Below are positions 38,501 to 46,199 of a stretch of DNA of 64,000 bases, in pieces. How positions within the stretch are numbered: position 1 is the first letter of the stretch; each line of letters starts with the position of its first letter. A program made the translations under genes and the position numbers. Below the pieces are notes generated by a model. That model was not told where the DNA came from. It made no database searches and saw nothing but the letters and a program-made list of their open reading frames with translations. Source of the DNA: Calliopum simillimum (taxonomy: Eukaryota > Arthropoda > Insecta > Diptera > Lauxaniidae); NCBI GenBank assembly GCA_951812925.1, contig OX638370.1:120976897-121040896 (forward strand). Direction: 5' to 3'.

Positions 38501-41500
38501 TCGATCTTCGATCGAAGCAACGTGTAACTTCAATTTCAATAAATGTGGTTTTTAAAACTATGTATTTTCTACATACAGTGTATGAATGTGTACTTACATC
38601 TCTTATTTCTTTAATCTTCTGACCGCCCTTGCCAATGACACATCCAGCAAGACTCTGATGAATCAATAGACGCACATCAACTTCATCATCGCGCTGAAAA
38701 GCAAATAAAATGCAAACATATTTTAGATTGTTCATACCAAAGTGAATAAAAAGGTATATTTCCTTACATCTTCAAAATATTTCATCATTTCAGTAATGAT
38801 CTTTAATGTTGATTCCAAGTCAGAAGAAATCAGTATAGTGCTGCAAAATGAATGTAAAAATACAAATTATTGTTAATAAAGCAAATTTGCATAGCAAAGA
38901 TGGAATTAAATTTTATTTCTATATGTAGTCCTTTTTTTTTTTCTTTTTGCTGAAAAATTGTCACCAAGTAACAAAATTTTACAAATACTGCAACTTGAAA
39001 GAAACTAGCACATTGCATTGAATTCATTTCTAACAAATCTATACACTAGAGACGACGAGAAATCATTGAATTAATACATTAACGTTAAATATTAGACAAG
39101 TTGTTTGTTAATAAAATGATTGCTATACCAGAAGGAAAATATAAAAACGAAATAAATCAAATGTGATGAGTTTTTTTACCAATTACCAACTGCCTGCTTT
39201 AAACTGAGAATAATGAGTTAAGGATTGTACGTAAGATAGGGTATAACAAACCTTCACCCTAAAGTAATTCAACAGTTGGGACGGATGCAAAAAAAAGCAT
39301 GTTATTTGCTAATGTTGTTAACAAAAAGAAAAAGAATTTAGATACAGACGATACGGTGGTAATGAGGCAAACATTTAGCAAAGACTTCCACGATGAACAC
39401 ACAATACATATTGTATATGAGACAACAAATCTAATATTTTATATTACTTAATGACAATTATTCAAGTATAGAAAGCTAAAGTTTAGATGGGTAAAATTTG
39501 TTTTATTTAAGGATTTCATATGACGACGCACTTTTAAGACAAAGCTATACTAAGTTTGCTGAGAAAATAAGTTGTGAATGTGTGCGCTGTTTCAAAGTTT
39601 TTGAAATTTAATAATTTGTGTTTTTAACATTAGGTAAAGAACGAAATTCAAAGTCAAAAAAATTTTAGTTTCTATTTATTCAATCGTGCATAAAAATTTA
39701 CGAACAAAACAGTAAATCAGTAGGAAATAACGCCCAAAAACAAAAAAGAAATAATGCCCAAATTATTTTCATATATCAATCATCATTTTGGATGTAACAC
39801 CCAATGTTTAGGTTTTATTTCGTTTTGGGCATTATATCGTTCTTATTTTGGGCGTTATTTTGTTTTGGTTTTTGGGCGTTATTTTATTTCAACAATTGGG
39901 GGATATTTAGTTTTTTTTTATGAAAATCATTTGAGCGTTATTTCGGTTTTGTTTTTGGGCGTTATTTCCTACCGCCTTTATACCTTTTTAAAGTACAACT
40001 ACTCAAATTAAATATGTTTATAATTTGTGTTTAAAACCTTACTCGAAAACATTTTGATTCATCATATAACTAAAAGAAAAAAACTTTATTTTCAATTTTA
40101 TAATGCTTTAGAATTTCGTTCCTCAAATGTTATATCTCAAATTTTCTAAAAACTTTTCAATCGAAAATAGAAATTCATCATGGTACTTATTTGTGGTGAT
40201 TTTATGGCGTCTGTTGGGCATTAAGGAATAATTCTTTTTCTTCATTTATTTACATGAGAAAGAGAAAGTCATTAGAAAAATTAAACTAGATATGTAGATA
40301 TTTAGGTATGAGTATAAGATTAAATCAATTAGGATGCAAATATAAAACAAAACTAAAATTAAACAAATATGTTTGTAAAAATTAAAAAATATTGTAATTA
40401 AAAATAAATGAGACTAAGTATAAGATAAGAAAAAACGAATTAAGAAAATGTGATTACCGTTCAGGGCCTTGGGAATCGTCGACAGATACAGTGGCTTTAT
40501 ACTGCATTTATATGTTGGTTTTTGGTTCAGTTGGTTGGTTGGTTGACGGATTGGTTTTGTTGGTGGTAGATGACAACCCAACACATTTTTATTGGTTTTG
40601 ATAACAAACCACACATGTGTTCGGTATTTTTTGGTGGTACGTAGTTGAAGAAATTTACATTTTTATTTAATGTAAAAATGCAATCATCAGGAGCAGCAGC
40701 AGGCATTATCATTTAACATTTCGTTATAGTTAGTTAATGTATTTTCATATTAAGCAAGAGAGTTATTTTGTAATGTTGATTTAAATTTCAAATTCAAATC
40801 AAATCACAAACACAAAGGTGTTCAATTGTTTGACGATTTTGGCGAAAAAACAATAGAATCAAGTATAAATATAATTTGTATGTTTCAATGGATTATACAA
40901 TTGTAACACGGTTGCATTTATTTTTATTGGTGGTGATGTTCGAACCGTTGATGGTGATATTTCGTTAGATTGGTTCGTTGGCGGTAGGTAAGTACCGGGG
41001 CCAGTTGAGTAACATTATCAATGATTTGGCACACAATCACAGGCACATGGGCGGGCAGGCAGGCGGGCACGGTCGGGCATAATACATTATAATTGTTGGT
41101 CGTGCGTGGCAGGCGATATCGTTCAGTATCAGATTCAGATCAGGAAGTCAGGCGGGCGGGCACAGATCATCAGATCACAGACCAGATCAAATCAGTTGAC
41201 AATAGGCGAAACGTTGCAACGTTTATGGTATGGTTTCGATATTTTATATGTTATCGTTTACATAAATACAGAGATATACATAAAGGGGCGAGAGAAGAGA
41301 GAAAATAATTCATTTAAGTTAATTGCTATTTTTATAATTATATTTATTATTAATTGGTAAATAAAGCTTCTAAAATAGTTGTAGTATTAATGATATAGTA
41401 AAGGTAAGAAAAGGCAGCGAATTATATGGGAAATAAACGTTGGGTTACAAAAAATAACTTTGTTGTTTAGGCTTAAGTCTGTAAGTTAAAAAGCTTAAGT

Positions 41501-42140
41501 GAACCTTATGTGGAATTAATTTTTAAACTAGTAATTGTTACTTAAGCAAAGTAATTATGTTTTTTTAGAAAAAAAAGTAGGTATTTCTTTGATGAGTTTA
41601 ACTCGTAAGTTTAAGAAAGTAAAAAATTGTATTTTAAAAAAATATTTCCCCAATATTTACAGAGATTATACACCATTCGAATGCTAAGGAATACAAGGGA
41701 ACAACGTAGCCCATTATAAATTAAATACTATCAATCAAAAGGTTCTGAGCCTATTTTTTTTTTTCTTGGAGATATTCATCATTGAAAATAAAATAAAATC
41801 ACAATTAACAAATGGTGCATTGTTTCGTACAGGATGTACAGGTTGGAAAATTATAAACAGAATGTTTTATGACATTTTAATAAGAAAATAAAAATTATAC
41901 TATGCGATTTATACCTGAGAACGCATTTTTTGTATATGCTGTCCCCCTTTTCCGATAACGGCGCCAGCAATCTGTTAAAATATTCAAATGTTACAATTTA
42001 TTAATTTAATAATAGATAAGCTAGAATTTGCAATTATGACATACATTACTGGGGATCAAGATTCTAACTTGGTCATCATTGCGACGGTTGCGCTTGTCTT
42101 GGTGTGGTCCATCATCATTGTTTTCACGCTTCATTTTCAT
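9917..42140 (-). CDS. bl: bancal, hnRNP K homologue: complete coding region, nine coding exons
   Basis: Joining 42140-42045, 41971-41915, 40501-40458, 38840-38768, 38693-38598, 14734-14603, 14526-13660, 13592-13423 and 9980-9917 gives one frame of 532 residues. All introns are GT-AG. KH1 (about residues 24-90) has [12 protein letters not shown]2 (about 95-160) has [12 protein letters not shown]3 (about 446-511) has [20 protein letters not shown]. All three GXXG loops are GKGG, so none looks disabled. Between KH2 and KH3 lies a linker of about 280 residues rich in Gly, Asn, Phe and Arg, with RGG boxes at its N-terminal side. Family knowledge: hnRNP K proteins bind C-rich single-stranded RNA/DNA through KH domains and act in nuclear RNA processing and gene regulation; bl affects leg and wing morphogenesis in Drosophila. 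The linker equivalent to the vertebrate K-interaction region is replaced by Gly-rich sequence. Length is close to the fly protein (about 500). Identification rests on recognition of the KH sequences. Confidence 0.93.
10866..11010. repeat. Short tandem repeat, about 22-bp unit
   Basis: About six consecutive copies of GGAAAAACACAAAAAC followed by a T run, nearly identical to one another. The open frames here (KKFFVFFQKK repeats and the reverse) are products of the repeat. Confidence 0.9.
11276..11453. mobile_element. Fragment of the CCCTGCAG element family
   Basis: Aligns by eye to 30822-30990 (shared CCCCGGACTGGTG, AAAAAAGAACAGTTGCTTG, GTACTGGTTGGTAGAGGACT, GTTTGCCTGCAGG). It has a right end but no left end, so it is a truncated copy. 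Confidence 0.7.
13423..13592 (-). CDS. bl: bl exon, KH3
   Basis: [20 protein letters not shown], then [20 protein letters not shown] and MAQYLLQQ, ending with two bases of a Ser codon. This is the conserved KH3 of hnRNP K, with a GKGG loop and the IDEPL motif. The acceptor is TTTTAATAG and the donor GTTGGT, a non-consensus +3/+4. Confidence 0.94.
13660..14526 (-). CDS. bl: bl exon, Gly/RGG-rich linker
   Basis: 289 codons, phase 0 at both ends. It starts [17 protein letters not shown], the conserved segment after KH2. It then passes through a nearly pure Gly stretch interrupted by RGG-type sites ([17 protein letters not shown]), a charged patch ([17 protein letters not shown]), and a long run of FGG/GGN repeats, and ends [24 protein letters not shown], the first strand of KH3. 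The antisense Pro-rich and other alternative frames here are shadows of the GGN codon repeats. The tract is probably length-polymorphic, and it is a place to suspect assembly collapse. Confidence 0.94.
14603..14734 (-). CDS. bl: bl exon, second half of KH2
   Basis: 44 codons, phase 0. [20 protein letters not shown] is followed by [20 protein letters not shown]. The PQSTDRVV segment matches the conserved hnRNP K KH2 (P-x-STDRVV). The acceptor is TTCCACAG and the donor GTGTGT, which is slightly off consensus. Confidence 0.94.
15577..16302. mobile_element. Inverted-repeat element, diverged copy of 27371-28314
   Basis: Begins TAGGGTAAACTGGAGTC and ends GCCAGATTACCCTATA. Internal words (TTTGTCATTTTCGGTGT, TTCAAAAAGCTGAAATGGAG, AAGATCGTGCAATTAT) line up in the same order with the better-preserved copy at 27.4-28.3 kb. 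Confidence 0.65.
17873..18140. mobile_element. MITE copy 1 of the ACAACAAACACAAT family
   Basis: Hairpin-forming repeat with CTACAACAAACACAAT and its complement ATTGTGTTTGTTGTAG, plus TTTCTC(C/G)GAATTACAACACCC. The ends carry TCAGCGTA-like sequence (AATCAGCGTAGAATTTT / GTTTTACGCTGACA). Other copies: 27185-27345, 30366-31650 and 47967-48220. Confidence 0.7.
19540..20110. repeat. Degenerate tandem repeat, unit about 120-150 bp
   Basis: Successive units share GGGGCGT(A/T)(A/G)(C/T)ACCCC, then CATA/GCAAAAAAAA, a 'CTATATCTCC'-like middle and 'TTGGTACAT'-like end. Same family as 25290-25830. Confidence 0.65.
20238..20998 (+). pseudogene. Dead mariner transposase (second mariner)
   Basis: Plus-strand remnants in mariner order: [20 protein letters not shown] (the usual DETW with Asp changed to Val), [14 protein letters not shown] (the DNAP motif altered, Asp to Val), YSPDLS (third Asp region) and [11 protein letters not shown]. 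Several frame changes and stops lie between them. At least two of the three catalytic aspartates are lost. The right end around 20965-20998 (CTTTTTGACCTCCCCTTGTA) resembles a mariner inverted repeat; the N-terminal half and left end are missing. It differs from the mariner at 3401-4168. Confidence 0.8.
22198..22520. mobile_element. MITE with CACAGTCATTAGTTAAC ends
   Basis: Left TTTCACAGTCATTAGTTAAC and right GTTAACTAATGACTGTGAAT are inverted, about 320 bp apart. Non-coding inside. Flanking duplication not clear. Confidence 0.65.
23403..24281. mobile_element. Inverted-repeat element with reiterated GGGTAATGTGG motif
   Basis: Perfect 22-bp terminal inverted repeats (23403-23424, 24260-24281) containing TTTAGGGTAATGTGG. 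The terminal motif recurs inside: GCGGGTAATGTGG near 23433, CGGGTAATGTGGACTACCCC near 23771, GAGTAATGTGGA near 23868, and inverted CCACATTACCCG near 24063. No transposase. 879 bp. Confidence 0.75.
25290..25830. repeat. Degenerate tandem repeat, unit about 130 bp
   Basis: Units repeat GGGACGCTGCACCCCCATAC, GGGGCGTTGCACCCCTATAC, GGGCTTTGCACCCTTACAC and GGGACGCTGCAATACCCCAC, each followed by CAAAAA, a 'CTATATCTCTRCAC' middle and an 'AAAATTTGGTRCA' end. Direct-orientation relative of 19540-20110, 5.5 kb away. Confidence 0.7.
26611..26960 (-). mobile_element. Non-LTR element remnant
   Basis: A GC-richer island in the AT-rich intron. Minus-strand frame 26629-26835 contains [14 protein letters not shown], which resembles the tail of LINE reverse-transcriptase ORFs. 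The sequence AGGCATGCCTGTCGTAAAAGGCGAC-like stretch (26737-26762) is a word I associate with dipteran LINEs. Shares YAPPR-type coding with 6318-6530. Confidence 0.45.
26990..27085. repeat. Dispersed repeat, inverted partner of 6630-6710
   Basis: See 6630-6710; here it reads TACTGCGTGGGGCGTTGC ... ATGAAGCATGGATC on the plus strand, with an extra ~25 bases (GGATCCAGCTTTAAGC region) not present in the partner. Confidence 0.6.
27185..27345. mobile_element. MITE copy 2 of the ACAACAAACACAAT family (partial)
   Basis: Contains TTTGTTGTAGACGAGC twice in related form, TTTTTCATGGGTGTTGTAG and CCGAGAAATTTGG. Shorter than copy 1; the left end appears lost. Confidence 0.6.
27371..28314. mobile_element. 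Inverted-repeat element with reiterated GGGGCACATTTGAC motif
   Basis: Left TAGGGTAAGCTGGGGTGCAT and right complement (CAAATGTGCCCCAGTC...CCTTA) are imperfect inverted repeats. The core motif GGGGCACATTTGAC recurs at about 27400, 27741, 27766 and, inverted, 28089, 28108 and 28290. No coding capacity. 15577-16302 is a diverged copy. Confidence 0.7.
27959..27991. repeat. (AAT)n microsatellite
   Basis: About ten AAT/ATA trinucleotides inside the element at 27371-28314. Confidence 0.9.
29281..29309. repeat. Poly(A) tract
   Basis: 29 consecutive A, just left of the element at 29375. Confidence 0.9.
29375..29586. mobile_element. hAT-type MITE with 8-bp target duplication
   Basis: Ends TAGAGTGGTGCAAA and TTTGGACCACTCTA are inverted, and the 8-bp ATGCACAT is present directly on both sides (29367-29374, 29587-29594). 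The inverted repeat extends through AAAGTGTTAAAAAGTCAAGG and beyond. An 8-bp duplication plus TAGAG termini fits the hAT superfamily. 212 bp, no coding capacity. Confidence 0.88.
30507..30990. mobile_element. CCCTGCAG element (484 bp) with TA duplication
   Basis: Ends CCCTGCAG and CTGCAGGG are flanked by TA on both sides (30505-30506, 30991-30992). The empty site is confirmed by other MITE copies, which read GAAATATTG there. No transposase; a TA duplication suggests mobilisation by a Tc1/mariner-type enzyme. Truncated relative at 11276-11453. Confidence 0.82.
31005..31566. mobile_element. Palindromic element built from GGAAATAACGCC motifs, 9-bp target duplication
   Basis: Ends GGCTCCCTGAAATAACGCC and GGCGTTATTTCCGGGAGCC are inverted, and TATTTGTTG is duplicated exactly (30996-31004, 31567-31575). 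The interior is about twenty imperfect copies of GGAAATAACGCC or its complement in both orientations, joined by AGAAAATT/CCAAAAAT spacers. The 9-bp duplication is what Mutator-like (MULE) transposition leaves, but there is no coding sequence to confirm this. Relatives at 35022-35520 and 39722-39973. Confidence 0.85.
32469..32640. repeat. Poly(T) tract plus short palindrome
   Basis: About 32 T (32469-32500), then CAAAAACTGGGTTATAATGG (32501 on) with its inverse AATTATAACCCAGTTTTTG at 32621-32639. A third partial copy of the motif follows (CAGGATATAATGGGTTAAAA, 32666-32685). Likely a small foldback element. Confidence 0.6.
32897..33122. repeat. Tandem repeat, unit about 55 bp, four copies
   Basis: Units share (C)GTTGACATTTT(G/A)CACAAAAA, CA(A/T)GTGGCAACGCT and TTTTTCCAA. 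Copies start near 32897, 32949, 33000 (diverged) and 33050. The overlapping minus-strand frames of 73-141 codons follow from the repeat. Confidence 0.75.
35022..35520. mobile_element. Diverged GGAAATAACGCC element, second copy
   Basis: Left GGACTCCCGGAAATAACACC and right GGCGTTATCTCCGTGAACC are inverted. The interior has GGAAATAAAGCC and GGCGTTATTTCC variants in both orientations. A foreign piece at about 35236-35327 (with CGACATTTCGACGTTCATTAGGG) interrupts it. No clean target duplication found. Confidence 0.6.
36384..36657. mobile_element. Small element with GGGTGGT ends and TTA duplication
   Basis: TTA-GGGTGGTTCC on the left and GGTACCACCC-like ACCACCC-TTA on the right. The terminal match is only 7 bp, but the TTA on both sides fits PIF/Harbinger-type insertion. 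274 bp, non-coding. Confidence 0.45.
38598..38693 (-). CDS. bl: bl exon, start of KH2 with GKGG loop
   Basis: 32 codons, phase 0 at both ends, encoding [14 protein letters not shown], then [18 protein letters not shown]. It is followed by donor GTAAGT and the 23.9-kb intron that divides KH2 just after its GXXG helix. Confidence 0.94.
38768..38840 (-). CDS. bl: bl exon, end of KH1
   Basis: The first base completes the split Arg codon. Then [19 protein letters not shown] and KYFED form the last strand and helix of KH1. The acceptor is TTTTGCAG and the donor GTAAGG. A 74-bp intron separates it from the next exon. Confidence 0.93.
38841..40457 (-). other. bl: bl intron (1.6 kb)
   Basis: AT-rich; contains the GGAAATAACGCC element at 39722-39973. 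Nothing else recognised. Confidence 0.6.
39722..39973. mobile_element. Third GGAAATAACGCC element, minimal copy
   Basis: Starts AGGAAATAACGCCCAAAAAC and ends GTTTTTGGGCGTTATTTCCT. The interior carries AAATAATGCCC and several GGGCGTTATTT(T/C) copies. The motif variant here has a third C (GCCC), so it is a distinct subfamily of the element at 31005. Confidence 0.65.
40458..40501 (-). CDS. bl: bl 44-bp exon, middle of KH1
   Basis: [14 protein letters not shown] plus two bases of an Arg codon, between an ATGCAG acceptor and a GTAATC donor. It was located by looking for the missing part of KH1 between the two neighbouring exons, and it fits both phases exactly. Confidence 0.93.
40502..41914 (-). 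other. bl: bl intron (1.4 kb)
   Basis: No transposon recognised. It includes a GC-richer GGCGGGCAGGCAGG-type stretch near 41050-41080 and (GATCA)-like words near 41130-41190. No exon seen. Confidence 0.5.
41915..41971 (-). CDS. bl: bl exon, KH1 GKGG loop
   Basis: 19 codons, phase 0 at both ends, encoding [19 protein letters not shown]. It carries the GXXG nucleic-acid-binding loop of KH1. The intron before it is 73 bp. Confidence 0.93.
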
Positions 42141-42145
42141 TCTTT
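42045..42145 (-). CDS. bl: bl exon with start codon and beginning of KH1
   Basis: The acceptor TTTTTTTGCAG ends at 42146. The exon opens with a 5-base leader and then ATG at 42140-42138, encoding MKMKREN... and 32 codons up to VRILIPSN, before the donor GTATGT. A second in-frame ATG at 42134-42132 has a better fly context (GAAAATG) and could be the true start. The acceptor so close to the ATG implies a separate 5' UTR exon farther upstream. Confidence 0.9.
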
Positions 42146-42380
42146 CTGCAAAAAAAAAAAGAAGCAAAATATAGCAAATTAAAATTTTTTTCATTTTATT
42201 GATTTTATTGTTAATTATAAACCTTAGCGTCGCATCGTATACTTAACGCTTCAAGCTCAACTAAAACTAAAAATCTAGAACCTTGAAACTTTGCCTTCAA
42301 TTCACTCAAGCATTTTCATTTATTTCAATTATATTATACATTTCTATTTGATGCGGAGGCTGGTGTTCAGCAGTAGCACT

Positions 42381-42386
<6 letters not shown>

Positions 42387-42419
<33 letters not shown>
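42387..42419. repeat. Poly(A) tract
   Basis: About 33 consecutive A, 240 bp upstream of the bl acceptor at 42146. Confidence 0.9.
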
Positions 42420-42420
<1 letters not shown>

Positions 42421-43633
42421 ACAATTGACAAAAGGTGGGCATAACAGTGTGAAAACAATCAAACGAAATTCCAACAATTGTTTTGCGCAACAAGTACTCA
42501 ACGCCGCGCTTAAGGTAGTAAGTTAGCACATGGCGGAATTCTCTAAATGGAAAACATGTTTTTGTTGTTCACATTCATGACTTAGTTGCAAAATACTTAG
42601 CGTTGATTTCACAATGTTCAGTTAAGCATTAACTGGATAACTATCAGTTTGACATTAAATTGTATGTTGCTGGAAATTAAATTAAGAAAGACAAATTCAA
42701 TCGGACAAGTCAAAAAAAAATGTAAAAAATTTTGGTAGGAAAATGTAATGAGCTCTAAAAATAGAAGAAGAGCAAATCAAAAATATTTTATTTTTAATAA
42801 TAAATCATTTTTTATACGATAAATTATTTTTAAAATAAGTCAAGAATTCTTCTCTTTATATCACAGCAAGAGAAAAAAATCAAAGGTCAAGAGGGAATAT
42901 CAAACGCGCTAAACAATTGAATATTTGATTGGGACAACAATTGATTGCTTTTGAACCACTTAAACATGACATCATAAAATTCACTCAATATTTGTTTTCA
43001 AATTCGTATATTAACATTAACCACATTGCTCCCCGTATCTGTGCTATTAAAAGAAAAATGTTATGAATTTTTCGATTGCAGTTTAAAATTTTGATTTTAA
43101 AATAATTTTGTTACTCTACTGAAAATTTGTACAAAAATCACACAACCGTACGTAACACCACCTTAAAAAGCCTAACTTTCGCATACGCACTAAGCGACTT
43201 AACGCAACCACGTGACTTTGCATGCACTGTTAGAATTCAGTACGTCAATCAAAGTCAGAAACAGTTGAGTGCCAACATAACGTTAACTGCAGTCGTAAGA
43301 CTTCAGCAAAATGGTATCAAAAATAAAATCACAAAAACGTATGAAATTTTTTACTTTTCTATTTTCGTTGTTGAATATTACCATAAACTTTAAAGTTATG
43401 TATGTATATAGATATGGGTTCTACGTATACTCTTAAGATTGATGAGGAGAGCTAGTAGTTTTATCGCCTAGTTACTTATAAGACTATGGAGTTTCAAGAT
43501 TGATCTAAAGGAAGTACACATTCTAAATATGTGCATAGTTAGATTCTTCCTAATTCAAGTTTTCAATATTGCAATGGTTTGCTGATAATGTTCATTAAAC
43601 ATAATCGGTCAAGCGCAAAGGACATTTGATGTA

Positions 43634-43814
43634 CAGTGGGGAGCAAACAAAATTTTGCGTGATAAATTTCAGCACTCAAATTAATATCATCTGATAGTTC
43701 AATATATATAGAATAAACCCTAAAAAATTCAATCCATTTGCTTCAGTATAAACGGTTTTATGGGCAGATTAATAGACTAGTTGCAAACATAAACTCAATT
43801 TTGTTCCCCCCCTG
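43634..43814. mobile_element. 181-bp MITE with TA duplication, relative of the foldback at 60216-63555
   Basis: CAGTGGGGAGCAAACAAAATT at the left and AATTTTGTTCCCCCCCTG at the right, flanked by TA. About 130 bp of the interior (CACTCAAATTAATATCATCT ... GGTTTTATGGGCA) is clearly homologous to both outer arms of the 60.2-63.6 kb foldback. Confidence 0.8.
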
Positions 43815-44647
43815 TACATATGTAATTATAAAGCCAAATATGTATAGGAAAATCTGAGAATAAAATTTTTCAACCCACATAATCTAGCGGTATGAAATTA
43901 GAGTAATAATTTTCGATATGATAGTATGCTACATATACGTACACGTATGTATGCGTACAAATGTATGTAGTTAGTATGGTCTCATACGCGCCTTAGCAAT
44001 AATAACGAAAGCAACAATCTGACATGAAAAGTTAAGTACACATTGTAAAATTTAAAAAATAAAAAAAAAAATATATACATATATGTAGGAAGGCCAATTG
44101 TCAATTGTTTTGTCAAAGAAGAAGAAAAAAAACTGAATAAATTGGATGGCCTACTCAAGTCTGATAGATATAAAATTTCAATTTAATATTTTGGATAGAT
44201 TAATGTTTGATAAATACATAAATTCAACCCATACAAGTTTATAATAATTTCTAATCATTAAAATCTCAATCACATTCAAATATGGACAAAATTTAATTCA
44301 ATAAGATTTCGCAGAAAATAGTTCGTTTAGCTGCAGTTCCTATAATTACTTGTATACAGGATTTTTTCAAAAAAAATCCAAATGTAAACGGCTGATTTTT
44401 TTTTTTTTTTTTTTTTTTGTTATTTCGAGAGGCAGCTTTGGTGAGTATTTGATAAAGTTATGTGCTGCGATCACTATGGACCCTTGCGGTCTGTGTGCCA
44501 ATATTGCCGCCACCCTAACCTATATGCTGCATATATTAAAATAAACGGAATAGAATGTGATTTCTAATGAGAGTGATATGGTTCGGGTGCCATTTTGCTC
44601 TTTGCACTATATAAGAAATTTAGAAGTATTATATTTAAGGAAACTTT

Positions 44648-44989
44648 ATGGAAACCCTGAATACAACTGACATCAATAATAACTTCGAAACACTCTATGC
44701 TGAACACAAGAAAATAAACGGCAAGAATTTCAACATCTTTAGATAATGTGGTTGAGAAGAAGAGAACTTATTAAGAAAGGTGGTTACTAGTTATGCTTCT
44801 TGTAATGAAGGTGAAAAAAACATTTACTTCGAAGATGAATTTAATTGGTCTGTTGGATGTGGAGAAAACTATGCACAAACCACTAAACTGGATGATTGGA
44901 TCCATTTCGCAATGTGCGCCGAATGTGGTCGCATAAAACATGTACATCTATTACGAAAATATGAAACAATTTTGTCAACAAAAACTTAA
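44648..44989 (+). pseudogene. Unassigned broken ORF with Cys/His cluster
   Basis: In a single frame from an ATG at 44648, 32 codons are followed by two stops (near 44744 and 44753) and then 74 more codons ending at 44989. The second part has LDDWIHFAMCAECGRIKHVH, loosely like the zinc-binding C-terminal tails of some DDE transposases (DW-x-C-x2-C-x-H). I do not recognise the family. It may belong with the transposase tail at 45491. Confidence 0.3.
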
Positions 44990-45322
44990 AAGCCACTTAA
45001 CCCATGATATGGTGCCATAAAACCCAGTTTTTTATTCCCCTTAAAAATTTATTTTAATTCAGGTTTTGTAGCAGTTCAACAAAAACAGGTGGCATACCTC
45101 CCAAATTTAAATTTTTTTTATTATTATTATTCCTATGCTTCTCATGTTTTCTAGATTTTAAAATATGTCTTATATTATCTTATTTTTGTTACGCCTTGAT
45201 TCAAAAGCGTTGTAAATCTTCTATCAATGTATGATCCTTGTATGGGTTTCGAGTTGATTAAATCATTAAATAAATAAATATAATTTAGAAAGAAACTAGT
45301 AAGGGTGTTACCATAGAATGGT

Positions 45323-45465
45323 CCCAGTGTGCCAGACGGTTCATATCTTCGCTATTTTACCCGTTACGAATCGTTTTTTTTTTTTGGAATTTCTCCCGCA
45401 AACGGATCAGTAACGGATCCGTAACGGGTAAAAAAGCGAAGATATGAACCGTCTGGCGCACTGGG
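45323..45465. mobile_element. 143-bp MITE with GCCAGACGG inverted repeats
   Basis: CCCAGTGTGCCAGACGGTTC on the left matches the complement of GAACCGTCTGGCGCACTGGG on the right, and the pairing continues through ATATCTTCGCT(A/T)TTTTACCCGTTACG. The short loop includes a second CCGTTACTGATCCG-type pairing. Target duplication not resolved. Confidence 0.8.
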
Positions 45466-45490
45466 GTACAATAACAATAATGTCAATTTT

Positions 45491-45712
45491 GTACCCAAAA
45501 ATGCGAATATACATATCTACCCAGAGCTTCGACATATTGAGAGATGTTGGGCTCTAATGAAATCAGATCTTCGGAAGAGTAAAAGTACTGCAAAAAATTT
45601 AAAAGATTTCAAAAATAAGTGGCGAAGGTCGTACGGTACTGTCGACGAAACAACTGTACAAAACTTAATGAAGGGTCTTAAGAAAAAATTAAAATATTTT
45701 TATATAAAATAA
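45491..45712 (+). pseudogene. C-terminal fragment of an IS630/Tc1-group transposase
   Basis: 73 codons ending in TAA. NIHIYPELRHIERCWALMKS corresponds to the 'P(E/Q)-R-IE-FWA' block that carries the last catalytic acidic residue in IS630/Tc1-group DDE enzymes. It is followed by a basic tail (KDFKNKWRR). The rest of the protein is absent or lies in the broken sequence upstream, with a MITE (45323-45465) in between. Confidence 0.55.
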
Positions 45713-46199
45713 ATATTTGTTAATAGTGTAAGGTTATTTAAGTTTGTTATACTACTCATTAATAAATAAAAAAACAATAGCCATGTTCACGATCCGTTGC
45801 AAAAGGTCTTGCATCATAGCATTTGTAAATAAGTGTTGAAAAATTTTGCCATACAACAACAAAATATATAGGATTGAATTTACATTTGCATTTACATTTT
45901 CTATACTAAAAACCTATAGCATTAAAATATCGTGTCATTTTTCAAATAAAAATGTTTTGTTTATGATCTCGTTCTCTTTGCTCATACGATTTTCTCAGAG
46001 AAATAAATTTTTTCGTATCTTGCAATGCTTTTACTTCTAATAATGCTCACAATCAAGTGGAAATTATTGCTATTTTGCTACTTTGCAAGTCTTAATGCTC
46101 CGGATTGTGAACACGGCTAATATTTAAAAAAAAATTTATTACGTATTTTTTATTGATGAAAAACAAAGTATCAAATTTTTCTGGGGCAGTTCTTAAGCG

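Larger units (their letters stand above)
14735..38597 (-). other. bl: bl 23.9-kb intron splitting KH2
   Basis: A giant intron between the two halves of KH2. It holds most of the repeats listed below. No additional in-phase exon was recognised; stretches not listed individually (for example 16310-17870, 20999-22195, 24300-25280, 28320-29230, 33130-35020, 36660-38590) are AT-rich and show nothing I can name. Confidence 0.7.
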
